Part shown: positions 27,194 through 34,303 of the stretch, piece by piece | Position numbering within the stretch: the stretch's first letter is position 1 | How the letters are laid out: the number at the start of each line of letters is the position of its first letter | Translations under genes and position numbers: made by a program | Assembly: GCA_964529305.1 (NCBI GenBank) | Contig: CAZGUX010000091.1 | Coordinates: forward strand, 62,001 to 126,000 | Direction: 5' to 3' | Length of the DNA: 64,000 bases | Source of the DNA: CAZGUX01 sp964529305 | Lineage (GTDB): Bacteria; Acidobacteriota; Terriglobia; Bryobacterales; Bryobacteraceae | Notes under the pieces: model-generated | The model's input: the letters and a program-made list of their open reading frames with translations, nothing else | What the model was told of the DNA's origin: nothing | The model's database searches: none

Positions 27194-27777
27194 GTTGCGC
27201 ACCGTTCGATTTGCGGGACTACTTCTTTGGCGAACTGAAAGAGGCCGAACGGGCCTTGACCGAGTCGCATGTGAAGGCTTGCACCGGTTGCCGCGAGGAG
27301 CTCACCAGTCTGCAGGCGACGCGCGAAACCCTGCTGGCGCTTCGGGATGAGGAGATCCCGCAGCGGGTGGCGTTCGTCTCCGACCGTGTCTATGAGCCCT
27401 CGGCGTGGAAGCGTCATTGGATGGCGTTTTGGTCGTCCGGGCCCCGGCTGGGGTTCGCTTCGGCGGCGCTGTTGTCGGTCGCGCTGCTGGTCCACGCGTA
27501 CCGGCCGGCGGCGCCGGTGACCCAGGCGCCGGCGGTGGACGTGCGCGCCTTGCGGGCGGAGCTGGCTCGCGAAGTGCAAACGGCAGTGGTCAAGGCTGTG
27601 GCCGCGGCGGACGAGCGGCACCAGCAGGAAACCCGCCTGGCCGTGAAGGCGGTCGAGCAGCGGTTCGAGGCACAACGTCTGCTCGACGTGAAAGCGTTTG
27701 AAGACGAGTTAGCTTTTATGACCCGCCGGATGAACTCGTTCTATCGGGCGAGCTATGACACCGGAGGCCGGCAATGA
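27190..27777 (+). CDS. Zinc-type membrane anti-sigma factor (195 aa)
   Basis: N-terminal ZAS motif His27-x3-Cys31-x2-Cys34 (HVKACTGC), preceded by Cys3. One predicted membrane helix lies around residues 82-100 (ASAALLSVALLVHAY). A long helical, Ala/Glu-rich region follows (about 115-185, probable coiled coil) on the far side of the membrane, ending RRMNSFYRASYDTGG. This arrangement fits a membrane-anchored inhibitor of the ECF factor encoded immediately upstream, with a periplasmic sensing or oligomerising part. The stop overlaps the start of the next exported protein (ATGA), so three genes are coupled. Confidence 0.85.
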   Translation: MSCAPFDLRDYFFGELKEAERALTESHVKACTGCREELTSLQATRETLLALRDEEIPQRVAFVSDRVYEPSAWKRHWMAFWSSGPRLGFASAALLSVALLVHAYRPAAPVTQAPAVDVRALRAELAREVQTAVVKAVAAADERHQQETRLAVKAVEQRFEAQRLLDVKAFEDELAFMTRRMNSFYRASYDTGGRQ

Positions 27778-28307
27778 AGCGGACGCTGCTGGTTTTGCTG
27801 GTACTCTCGGCCGGGCTCATCGCACAGCCGCAGAAGCAGCGGGTGAAGCGGGCGGCAATCGAGGCGATGGAGAAGAACTTCGACCAGAAGATCGCCACCA
27901 TGGCCGACGATCCGATGCTGCTGCTCGGTCAGACCCGGGGCCTGTACCTGGAAGGGTACGGGGCCGTGTTCACGGCCGAAGTGGCCCTGGCCATCGGCCC
28001 ATCGATCAACCCGTTCAAGCAATCGATCAGCAAGGAGGAAATCGCTCAGGTCTATCAGCGGAAGAAAGAGCGGCTGCCGTTGCTGAGGGACCGGATGCGG
28101 CACATGATGCTGGCCTCGGCGGCGTCACTCGACGAAGTACCGTCGCAGGAGCAGATCGTCCTGGGCGTGCGCCTGCTGTATCGTTCGTACGAGAATACCA
28201 GCGGCCTGCCGTCGCAGATTCTCATGCATGCGGAACGGGGCAAGTTGCTGGACGTGCAGTTGCATCGGGCACCGCTCGGAGAGGTTTTGAAGGTCCAAGA
28301 ATTTTGA
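27774..28307 (+). CDS. Exported protein in ECF module, unknown function (177 aa)
   Basis: Signal peptide at residues 1-17 (MKRTLLVLLVLSAGLIA), then a soluble mixed alpha/beta protein with GLYLEGYGAVFTAEVALAIGP and KKERLPLLRDRMRHMMLASAASL. I do not recognise the family. It is translationally coupled to the anti-sigma factor by an ATGA overlap, the same layout as the sigma/anti-sigma/DUF3106 set at 8382-9998. A periplasmic role in sensing or responding to envelope conditions is a reasonable inference but not shown by any motif. Confidence 0.7.
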   Translation: MKRTLLVLLVLSAGLIAQPQKQRVKRAAIEAMEKNFDQKIATMADDPMLLLGQTRGLYLEGYGAVFTAEVALAIGPSINPFKQSISKEEIAQVYQRKKERLPLLRDRMRHMMLASAASLDEVPSQEQIVLGVRLLYRSYENTSGLPSQILMHAERGKLLDVQLHRAPLGEVLKVQEF

Positions 28308-28321
28308 CGAGTGGATTGGAG

Positions 28322-28341
28322 CCCACGGCGTGAGCCGTGGG
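28322..28341. repeat. REP-like palindrome
   Basis: CCCACGGC-GTGA-GCCGTGGG is a perfect 8-bp stem with a 4-base loop in the gap between the sigma module and the GspE gene. There is no T tract, so it is more like a repetitive extragenic palindrome than a terminator. Confidence 0.6.
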
Positions 28342-28355
28342 GTTGCGTTCCTTCC

Positions 28356-28438
28356 GAACCGCGAGCCTCAGCGAGCGGTGGCCCTGGGCGCCGGTCGCCA
28401 GATACGGGGGCGCCACCGCTCCCTTACGGTCGCGGCTC
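28356..28438. repeat. Long imperfect inverted repeat
   Basis: Two 27-base arms (28356-28382 and 28412-28438) are inverted copies with about 7 mismatches and a 29-base centre. The right arm includes CGCTCCCTTACGGTCGCGG. It looks like an intergenic mobile palindrome rather than a simple terminator. Confidence 0.6.
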
Positions 28439-28477
28439 AGAAGGTAGCGGCTGTTCTTGATGCGGCGCCACTTTGAT

Positions 28478-30112
28478 ATGAGACTGGGCGAAATTCTCAT
28501 CGAACGCAAGCAACTCCAACCGGAGGACCTGGAACGCGCGCTGGAACTCCAGAAGGAACGCGGCGACAAGGTCGGCAAGATCCTGATCGACCTTGGCTTC
28601 ATTGCGCAGAAGGACCTGTTGGCGGCGCTGTCCTCGCAACTGGACCTGCCGGTGGCGACCCTCGATCAGCCTCCTCCGTTGACGCCCGAGACCGAGCGAT
28701 TGGCGCCGCGGTTTCTCCGCCAGAGCAAGATTTTTCCGCTCTCCGTCGATGACGGCGTGCTCAGTATGGCGATGGCCGACCCGCTCGACTTCGAGACGCT
28801 GTCGGCGGTTCGTGCATGCACGGGACTGGCGGTCCGCCCGTTTCTCTCGTCCGAAGTGGAAATCCACGATGCGCTGGAGAAGTATTACGAAGAAGCGGAA
28901 AAGCCCGCCGAGCCGGTGATCGAGGGCGGGCCGGATCACGAGGATCTGGAACACCTCCGCGACATGGCAAGCGAAGCGCCGGTAATCCGCCTGGTGAATA
29001 CGATGATCGCCCAGGCGGTGGAACGGCGTGCCAGCGACATCCACATCGAGCCGTTCGAACGGGAGTTCCGCATCCGGTTTCGCATCGACGGCGTGCTGTT
29101 CAACCAGGACACGCCGCCTCGCGACATGAAGGCGGCCATCACGTCGCGGTTGAAGCTCATGGCCAAACTGAACATCGCCGAACGCCGCCTTCCGCAGGAC
29201 GGCCGCATCAAGATCAAGACCCTCGGCCGCGAGGTCGACTTGCGCGTTTCGACCTTGCCTACCCTCTACGGCGAAAGCGTGGTGATGCGCCTGCTCGACC
29301 GTTCGGCGGGCGACTTCTACGACCTGCGCCGGCTGGGATTCGACGCGCACATGCTCGCCCGCATGGAGCACTTCACCTCGCTGCCGCACGGCATCTTCCT
29401 CGTGACGGGTCCCACGGGAAGCGGCAAGTCGACTACGCTTTATTCGGCGCTGAAGCGGATCAACATTCCCGACCGGAAGATCATCACCATCGAAGATCCG
29501 GTGGAGTACCAGATGGACGGAATCAACCAGATTCACGTCAATCCGCAGATCGGGCTGACGTTCGCCTCGGGCCTGCGGCACATCGTACGCCAGGACCCGG
29601 ACGTGATCATGGTAGGCGAAATCCGCGACCGCGAAACGGCGGACATCGCCATCCGCGCGGCGCTGACCGGACACCTGGTGTTCTCGACCCTGCACACCAA
29701 CGACGCTCCCAGCGCCATCACCCGCCTGACCGACATGGGGGTTGAGAACTACCTCATCACCTCGTCCGTTGTAGCCGTTCTGGCGCAGCGACTGGTACGG
29801 CTGATCTGCGGCAAGTGCCGTGTCGAGGACGGCACGCGCCTGGCGCCGGACGGGCGCACGGTGCCGGCCTTTCGAGGCGCGGGCTGTGACGACTGCGGCG
29901 GCAGCGGCTACCGGGGCCGGATGGGCATCTTCGAGATGATGGAACTGAACGACGAACAACGTTCGAGGATCATGGCCAACGAGGACGCCTCGCGGCTGAC
30001 GGAATGTGCCCGCCGGTACGGGATGCGCAGCCTGCGCGAAGACGGCTGGGAGAAGGTCGCGACCGGCATGACCACAGCCGATGAAGTGATGCGGGTCACC
30101 CAGGAGTTCTGA
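28478..30112 (+). CDS. GspE/PilB-family secretion or pilus ATPase (about 544 aa)
   Basis: Hexameric traffic ATPase that powers a type II secretion or type IV pilus machine. The N-terminal MshEN/T2SSE_N domain runs from 1 to about 135 (MRLGEILIERKQL is typical). The ATPase core has Walker A GPTGSGKST at 311-319, an Asp box (ITIEDPVEY), Walker B DPDVIMVGEIRD at about 370-382 and a His box (GHLVFSTLHTNDAP). A zinc-type tetracysteine, CGKC then CDDC about 25 residues later, is characteristic of GspE/PilB. Starts at 28457 (TTG) and 28460 (ATG) are also possible. No other secretion or pilus gene is adjacent, so which machine it drives is open; the N-terminus leans towards GspE. Confidence 0.92.
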   Translation: MRLGEILIERKQLQPEDLERALELQKERGDKVGKILIDLGFIAQKDLLAALSSQLDLPVATLDQPPPLTPETERLAPRFLRQSKIFPLSVDDGVLSMAMADPLDFETLSAVRACTGLAVRPFLSSEVEIHDALEKYYEEAEKPAEPVIEGGPDHEDLEHLRDMASEAPVIRLVNTMIAQAVERRASDIHIEPFEREFRIRFRIDGVLFNQDTPPRDMKAAITSRLKLMAKLNIAERRLPQDGRIKIKTLGREVDLRVSTLPTLYGESVVMRLLDRSAGDFYDLRRLGFDAHMLARMEHFTSLPHGIFLVTGPTGSGKSTTLYSALKRINIPDRKIITIEDPVEYQMDGINQIHVNPQIGLTFASGLRHIVRQDPDVIMVGEIRDRETADIAIRAALTGHLVFSTLHTNDAPSAITRLTDMGVENYLITSSVVAVLAQRLVRLICGKCRVEDGTRLAPDGRTVPAFRGAGCDDCGGSGYRGRMGIFEMMELNDEQRSRIMANEDASRLTECARRYGMRSLREDGWEKVATGMTTADEVMRVTQEF

Positions 30113-30218
30113 TTCATCACCTCCCAGGAACGGGGCGGCCGGGGGCCGGATAAGGTGGCTCAATCCCCGCCACTCGACCCGATCAAATCGTTCCGTGGCG
30201 GATCGTTCGGTCCGCATC

Positions 30219-30238
30219 CCGCGGGTCTACACCCGCGG
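30219..30238. repeat. REP-like palindrome
   Basis: CCGCGGGT-CTAC-ACCCGCGG is a perfect 8-bp stem with a 4-base loop in the gap between the GspE gene and the convergent 553-residue gene. It could also act as a bidirectional terminator, although no T tract follows. Confidence 0.55.
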
Positions 30239-30259
30239 TTCGGAGCCATCGGTTGCCGT

Positions 30260-31921
30260 CTATGGCCGTGCCGAGCCGAGCGCTCGCAGCGCGGCTCGTA
30301 ACCTTCGATGCTTTTGCATCAGACGGAGGTATCGGGCCTCGGTTCCCTTGGTCTTGGCCTGGAGAATGTCCGCGACCGCGTGCCTTTCTTCATTGGTCCA
30401 GCGCTCGAGATCGGGTATCAGGTGGAGCAGCAGCGCGAACCCGCCCGATGATTCGACACCGATTGCACGGGCAACGTGACGATGGGCAGAGTGAACGAAC
30501 TGCTCCGCGTTGCCGCTCTTCGCCGCCGCCTTTTGTACCGCCAACCCGAGGTTCCGGACTTGAAAGTGATCCCAGGCGCCTGGCTCGGCCGAAGAACCCT
30601 CGAACAGAAGATAGCCGCCGGCGAGTTTCTTGAGTGTCCGTGTCGAACTCCGGTAGCCGGGCGTCTCCCGCATCCGGTGCTCTTCGCGCCCGGTTAGGTC
30701 TGCGACCTCGGGATCGACTGGACGGAAGCCGAGCTTTCGATAGAACCAGAAGGCTCCCGACTCGACCGCCTCGGGGTTTTCCAGTCCGATCTGATACGGG
30801 TCGACCGAGAAGCAGGTGACGCCGAGGACCTGGCGGAACAAACGAAGCAGCCGCGCGTAGAGCCACGCCGATTCACCCTCGCGAAACGTGTAGTACACGT
30901 TGAAACCCACCTCGGCACGCTCGAACAGCGAGAGCACTTCGACGTAGCCGGCGGGCACGCCGTTCTTGAAGAACATGCCGGCGTGGTAGGCCCGCAACGG
31001 CAGACGCCACTCGGGCGGAAGGCCGAAGAAGTAGACTTCGACCCCTCGACCCAGGTCCGCGTGAACCACGCCGCGTTCGTCCGGGTGGCTGAACCCGTAC
31101 AACTCGCGATAGCGCATGGCGGAAGTGTCGAGGATCAGGTCCAGCATCTTGCGCGCCTCGGTCGGGCCGAGCCGCCGTACCGGAAGGCTGGGTCCGTCCA
31201 GTTCCCTCGTCAACGACACGTCGCCGCGCCGCAGCAGGGGTTCGCGGTGGCAATAGAGCGTTCGTCCCGGCAGCCGTAGGCGCGATCGCGAAATCCGCGT
31301 GTCCCCGATATTCCAGGTCAACGGGAGTTGCAGCGACTGGTAGATCTCCGCCCGCCGGCGCGCTGAAACCGGGAGGCTGTCGAAGCGTTCGAGCAACCAG
31401 CGAAGGTCCGAGCCCCGCCGGCCGCGCGCCGCCGCGATCCACTCCCGAAACGGAGAATGCGCTTCGACCGGCCAATCCTCGTCGAACAGGGGCAGGAATC
31501 TCAGCGCCGCCGGAGCCAACCGGTCGATTTCGTCGTAGCAGTCCCAGCCGACGTCAATGTTACGACGGTGCAGTTGGGCGAGGCGGCAGGCGACCTCGTA
31601 GGTGAACACTGCCGACAGCGAGGTGCCGGCGATGCCCGAGATCTCGGGCTCGGCGAAGGGTGAAAGGTCCGTGCCGGCCGCTTCCAGTGCCGCGATCCGT
31701 TGGGCGAAGGAGAAGAGCAGCACATCCGCCAACCGGCCGACCTCGCGGCTACGTGGATAGGCTCGCAGAAAGAGCAGGGTCTCATGGAGACGGATGAGGT
31801 CGCCGGCATCGCGAAACCGGGTCCTGGCCAGCCTGGCGAGCAACCGCTCCAGCCGGTCCGTCTCCGGCGGGCCAAAGCGACGCTTCCGTTCGTCGAGGCG
31901 ATCCAGCGGGTCGCGAGGCAT
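30260..31921 (-). CDS. Large protein with a central-to-C-terminal GNAT-like domain, unknown function (553 aa)
   Basis: Residues 1-250 are helical, Arg/Leu-rich and of no family I can name. Residues about 255-430 resemble a GNAT acyltransferase: AGMFFKNGVPAGYVEVLSLFERAEVGFNVYYTFREGE gives the central strands, and GAFWFYRKLGFRPVDPEV is the usual C-terminal GNAT ending. The acetyl-CoA loop (Q/RxxGxG/A) is not obvious; the corresponding stretch reads ESAWLYARLLRLFRQVLG, so catalytic competence is doubtful. The last 110 residues are again helical. No signal peptide or membrane segment is present. It is a single gene, convergent with the GspE gene. Function cannot be assigned from sequence. Confidence 0.7.
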   Translation of the reverse strand: MPRDPLDRLDERKRRFGPPETDRLERLLARLARTRFRDAGDLIRLHETLLFLRAYPRSREVGRLADVLLFSFAQRIAALEAAGTDLSPFAEPEISGIAGTSLSAVFTYEVACRLAQLHRRNIDVGWDCYDEIDRLAPAALRFLPLFDEDWPVEAHSPFREWIAAARGRRGSDLRWLLERFDSLPVSARRRAEIYQSLQLPLTWNIGDTRISRSRLRLPGRTLYCHREPLLRRGDVSLTRELDGPSLPVRRLGPTEARKMLDLILDTSAMRYRELYGFSHPDERGVVHADLGRGVEVYFFGLPPEWRLPLRAYHAGMFFKNGVPAGYVEVLSLFERAEVGFNVYYTFREGESAWLYARLLRLFRQVLGVTCFSVDPYQIGLENPEAVESGAFWFYRKLGFRPVDPEVADLTGREEHRMRETPGYRSSTRTLKKLAGGYLLFEGSSAEPGAWDHFQVRNLGLAVQKAAAKSGNAEQFVHSAHRHVARAIGVESSGGFALLLHLIPDLERWTNEERHAVADILQAKTKGTEARYLRLMQKHRRLRAALRALGSARP

Positions 31922-32360
31922 AGTCTTCGAGCTTAGCTCAGGCGCTTAAGGCCGAGAAATCGAGGCGATCGGGCGTGTGGGTCCGGATAGAGGATGTTGA
32001 AGCCCGATCCAAAGGTAATTGCGCTCGGACGGATTGAGCGATCCCCTGCAAAGTCCGGCTGTAGCCACATAGGTTCCGCGGCGCGGCACGTTTCGAATGA
32101 GTGGGCCAGACTCTCTCGGTCCGGCACGCCCGCAGCGTGGCATTCCCGCACGCCATCGCTCCCCCCCCCGAGGTTACTGAGCAACACTCGACCTTGCTGC
32201 AAATGCTGCATTCCGATGGAGGCGGCAGTTGCAGAGACTGCGCATCAAAGGCTGTATGCGTCTCCAGATTACCCGAGGAAAGGCGTTCCGATTCAACCGC
32301 TTCGCGCGCTCTCCGGATTCCTATGAGCTTTGGTTCCTCGTTTGCGTTGATGCGTGTTGA
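31922..32360. other. Intergenic region without a convincing gene
   Basis: About 440 bp. Several short frames are open on both strands but none shows a protein-like composition or a ribosome-binding site. It contains a run of nine C residues at 32161-32169. A degenerate gene is possible but I cannot name it. Confidence 0.5.
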
Positions 32361-32383
32361 AGCCGAAGGCAAGACCTTCGGCT
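32361..32383. repeat. REP-like palindrome before the DUF2202 gene
   Basis: AGCCGAAGG-CAAGA-CCTTCGGCT is a perfect 9-bp stem ending only 5 bases before the AGGAG ribosome-binding site (32389-32393) of the next gene. At that position it could also influence translation initiation as a 5'-leader hairpin. Confidence 0.6.
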
Positions 32384-32400
32384 AACCAGGAGAACCACGA

Positions 32401-33003
32401 ATGACTCTCGCAACCAACCACACGACGAAACTCGCTACCGCACTTATTCTGAGCGCCGCTGCGCTAACGCAGACGTTTCCTGCTCTCGCGCAGAACTCAA
32501 GAAACGGCGGTGGCCCCCGTCCTCCGATCGTTACATCTTGGGAGCCGCTGACCGCTGAGGAGGCCAGTATGCTCGCATTCATGCGCGAGGAGGAGAAGCT
32601 GGCACGCGATATATATCAGCAGCTCTATTCGAAGTGGAAACTGGCAGCCTTTAACAACATCAGCAAGAGCGAAGAGACTCACTTCCAGGCCATCGGTACG
32701 CTGATTGGACGCTACGGCCTTGCCGATCCGGCGCGAGACAACCCGGCAGGAGTTTACACCGACTCGCGGCTGACCACTCTGTACCACGAGCTCCTTGCCA
32801 AAGGCCTGCTATCGGTCAAGGACGCGCTTGAAGTCGGGGTTTTGATTGAAAGAACCGACATCGCGGACCTAGAGGACGCGTTGACCGCTACCAGCAAGCT
32901 CGATCTGAAACGGGTATACAACAACCTGATGAGCGGTTCATACAACCACCTCGAAGCGTTCGAAGCGAATCTCGAGATTCTGGCTCCGTCGGTGGGGAAC
33001 TGA
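32401..33003 (+). CDS. DUF2202 ferritin-like exported protein (200 aa)
   Basis: Signal peptide at about residues 1-30 (hydrophobic stretch ending TFPALAQ), then a DUF2202 domain (about 45-198). DUF2202 is predicted to be a ferritin-like four-helix bundle. The helix starts carry the family motifs: EEASMLAFMREEEKLARDIYQQL, SKSEETHFQAIGTLI, and YNHLEAFEANLE at the C-terminus. Glu and His residues in these helices are candidate di-metal ligands. The function of the family is unknown; metal storage or redox is inferred from the fold. ATG 32401 follows AGGAG with good spacing. Codon use is visibly less GC-rich than in neighbouring genes, and the gene is flanked by apparently non-coding DNA. Confidence 0.82.
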   Translation: MTLATNHTTKLATALILSAAALTQTFPALAQNSRNGGGPRPPIVTSWEPLTAEEASMLAFMREEEKLARDIYQQLYSKWKLAAFNNISKSEETHFQAIGTLIGRYGLADPARDNPAGVYTDSRLTTLYHELLAKGLLSVKDALEVGVLIERTDIADLEDALTATSKLDLKRVYNNLMSGSYNHLEAFEANLEILAPSVGN

Positions 33004-33331
33004 GCAGGTCCCGGGTCGTTTGTCGACGGATTGGCGTTGCATACAGCAGGCTGGCCACCTGTGGCCGGCCTGCTCCTCGCCAGCCAGGCTCGGTTCGCCT
33101 CTCATGACCTCCGCACTCCGGTGCCGGTGATCTCTCGCAAGCCCGGACCATCCTCTCGCGCGAACATACAGAAGCAGAGTACGGCGAGGCGCTGGAGGCC
33201 TGCCAGCGCGCCGCCCGGCGCATGCGATGCACAACCAGGGTTCGCTTTCGGTCTTCACCCAACCTGGGGAGGCCCCACCCTGTAGTCAAGCGCCGCTGCA
33301 CCGGCAGGGCTGAGCGACCGCAACCGCCGTC
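33004..33331. other. Intergenic region, nothing recognised
   Basis: About 330 bp between the DUF2202 gene and the convergent amidohydrolase. Open frames on both strands are short and look random. No hairpin with a T tract was found. Confidence 0.5.
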
Positions 33332-34228
33332 TTACGAGAACGGCCAGACGCGCTCGACCGTCTTCGAGAGGACCCACTCTTTGTCGTCTTCGTTGAAGAA
33401 CTTCATCTCGTCCCGAACAACGCGCAGAGTCTGCTCGTACGTCGCGTGCTTCAGGCAAACAGGCCAGTCCGTCCCCCACATGATGCGCTGCGGGCCGAAG
33501 CCCTCATAGAGACGCTTCACCTGGGCGTGTGTATCCTTCCACGGATAGTGCTCCTTCGAGGCCGACCAGGTGTGTGAGAACTTTACGAAGACCTTGGGGT
33601 AGCGCTTCAGGGCCAGCAGTTTCTCCAACTCGGCGGGCCGGTCGATGGGGCTGTCGGCCATGTGGTCGATCACTACCGTGAGATTGGGACGAGGTTCGAT
33701 CAGTTTGGCGATGTCCGCCAGTCGCGCCGTCGACGTCAGCACGGTCATCGGGACCTTGAGTTCCTCGCAGCGTTTCCATAACGGAGGCATCAGCGGTCCA
33801 CGAATCCAGTCGCTCGCGGCGTCGGCTCCTGGGCTCAGCCGCACCCCGTGGAATCCCTGCTCCTGCACGAGCTTGGAGAGATGATCGGGAGCCGCCGGAT
33901 CCTGGGGATTCACGCGCGCCACACCCTTGAAATACTGCGGGTATTTCTTCAGCGTGTCGGCCACGTAACGGTTGTCCCAGCGGTAATGGATCACCTGGAT
34001 GATGACGGTCCTGGCGACGCCGTTGGCTTTCATCAACTCGAGCAGCATCTCGGGCGTCCGGTCTTCCTGGGGCAGGTTGGTGGTCTCCTTCGCCCAGGGG
34101 TATTTGGGATCGCGAACCCAGACATGCACATGCGGGTCGATGATGCGGTACTTCTGCTTCGCTTCCAACATAGAGGCTGCGCCAAGTGCGCCGAGGGTGG
34201 TTCTGCGAGTCATCATATAGGTTGTCAT
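33332..34228 (-). CDS. Tat-exported amidohydrolase (Amidohydro_2) (298 aa)
   Basis: A TIM-barrel metal hydrolase of the Amidohydrolase_2 family (PF04909), related to ACMSD-type decarboxylases and lactonases. The N-terminus has a twin-arginine-like signal (MTRRTTLGALGAAS). The first metal motif is IDPHVHVW (HxH). VARVNPQDPAA and GFHGVRLSPGA are the usual strands 3-4, VVIDHMADSP carries the middle His, and MWGTDWPV the final Asp. Substrate unknown; members open lactones or decarboxylate aromatic acids. It is the fourth gene of a minus-strand series with an SMP-30-like protein, another lactonase-type family, and the two are 4 kb apart in the same orientation. Confidence 0.87.
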   Translation of the reverse strand: MTTYMMTRRTTLGALGAASMLEAKQKYRIIDPHVHVWVRDPKYPWAKETTNLPQEDRTPEMLLELMKANGVARTVIIQVIHYRWDNRYVADTLKKYPQYFKGVARVNPQDPAAPDHLSKLVQEQGFHGVRLSPGADAASDWIRGPLMPPLWKRCEELKVPMTVLTSTARLADIAKLIEPRPNLTVVIDHMADSPIDRPAELEKLLALKRYPKVFVKFSHTWSASKEHYPWKDTHAQVKRLYEGFGPQRIMWGTDWPVCLKHATYEQTLRVVRDEMKFFNEDDKEWVLSKTVERVWPFS

Positions 34229-34303
34229 TCAAGAGCCGGCCGGGGGGCCGGGCGCGGGCCAGGGGGCCCGCCCCACGAAGGTGTACATATTGAAACTGAG
34301 CAC

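Noticed and set aside
28424..30217. 597-codon minus-strand frame across the GspE/PilB gene
   Set aside because: Complement of a strongly conserved ATPase; the composition mirrors the sense codons and no domain is visible.
31938..32372. Minus-strand frame (144 codons) between the 553-aa gene and the DUF2202 gene
   Set aside because: No recognisable protein features, and alternative frames on both strands are equally open.
33004..33331. Possible tRNA or small RNA in the gap after the DUF2202 gene
   Set aside because: No cloverleaf, T-loop consensus or terminator hairpin could be found by eye.
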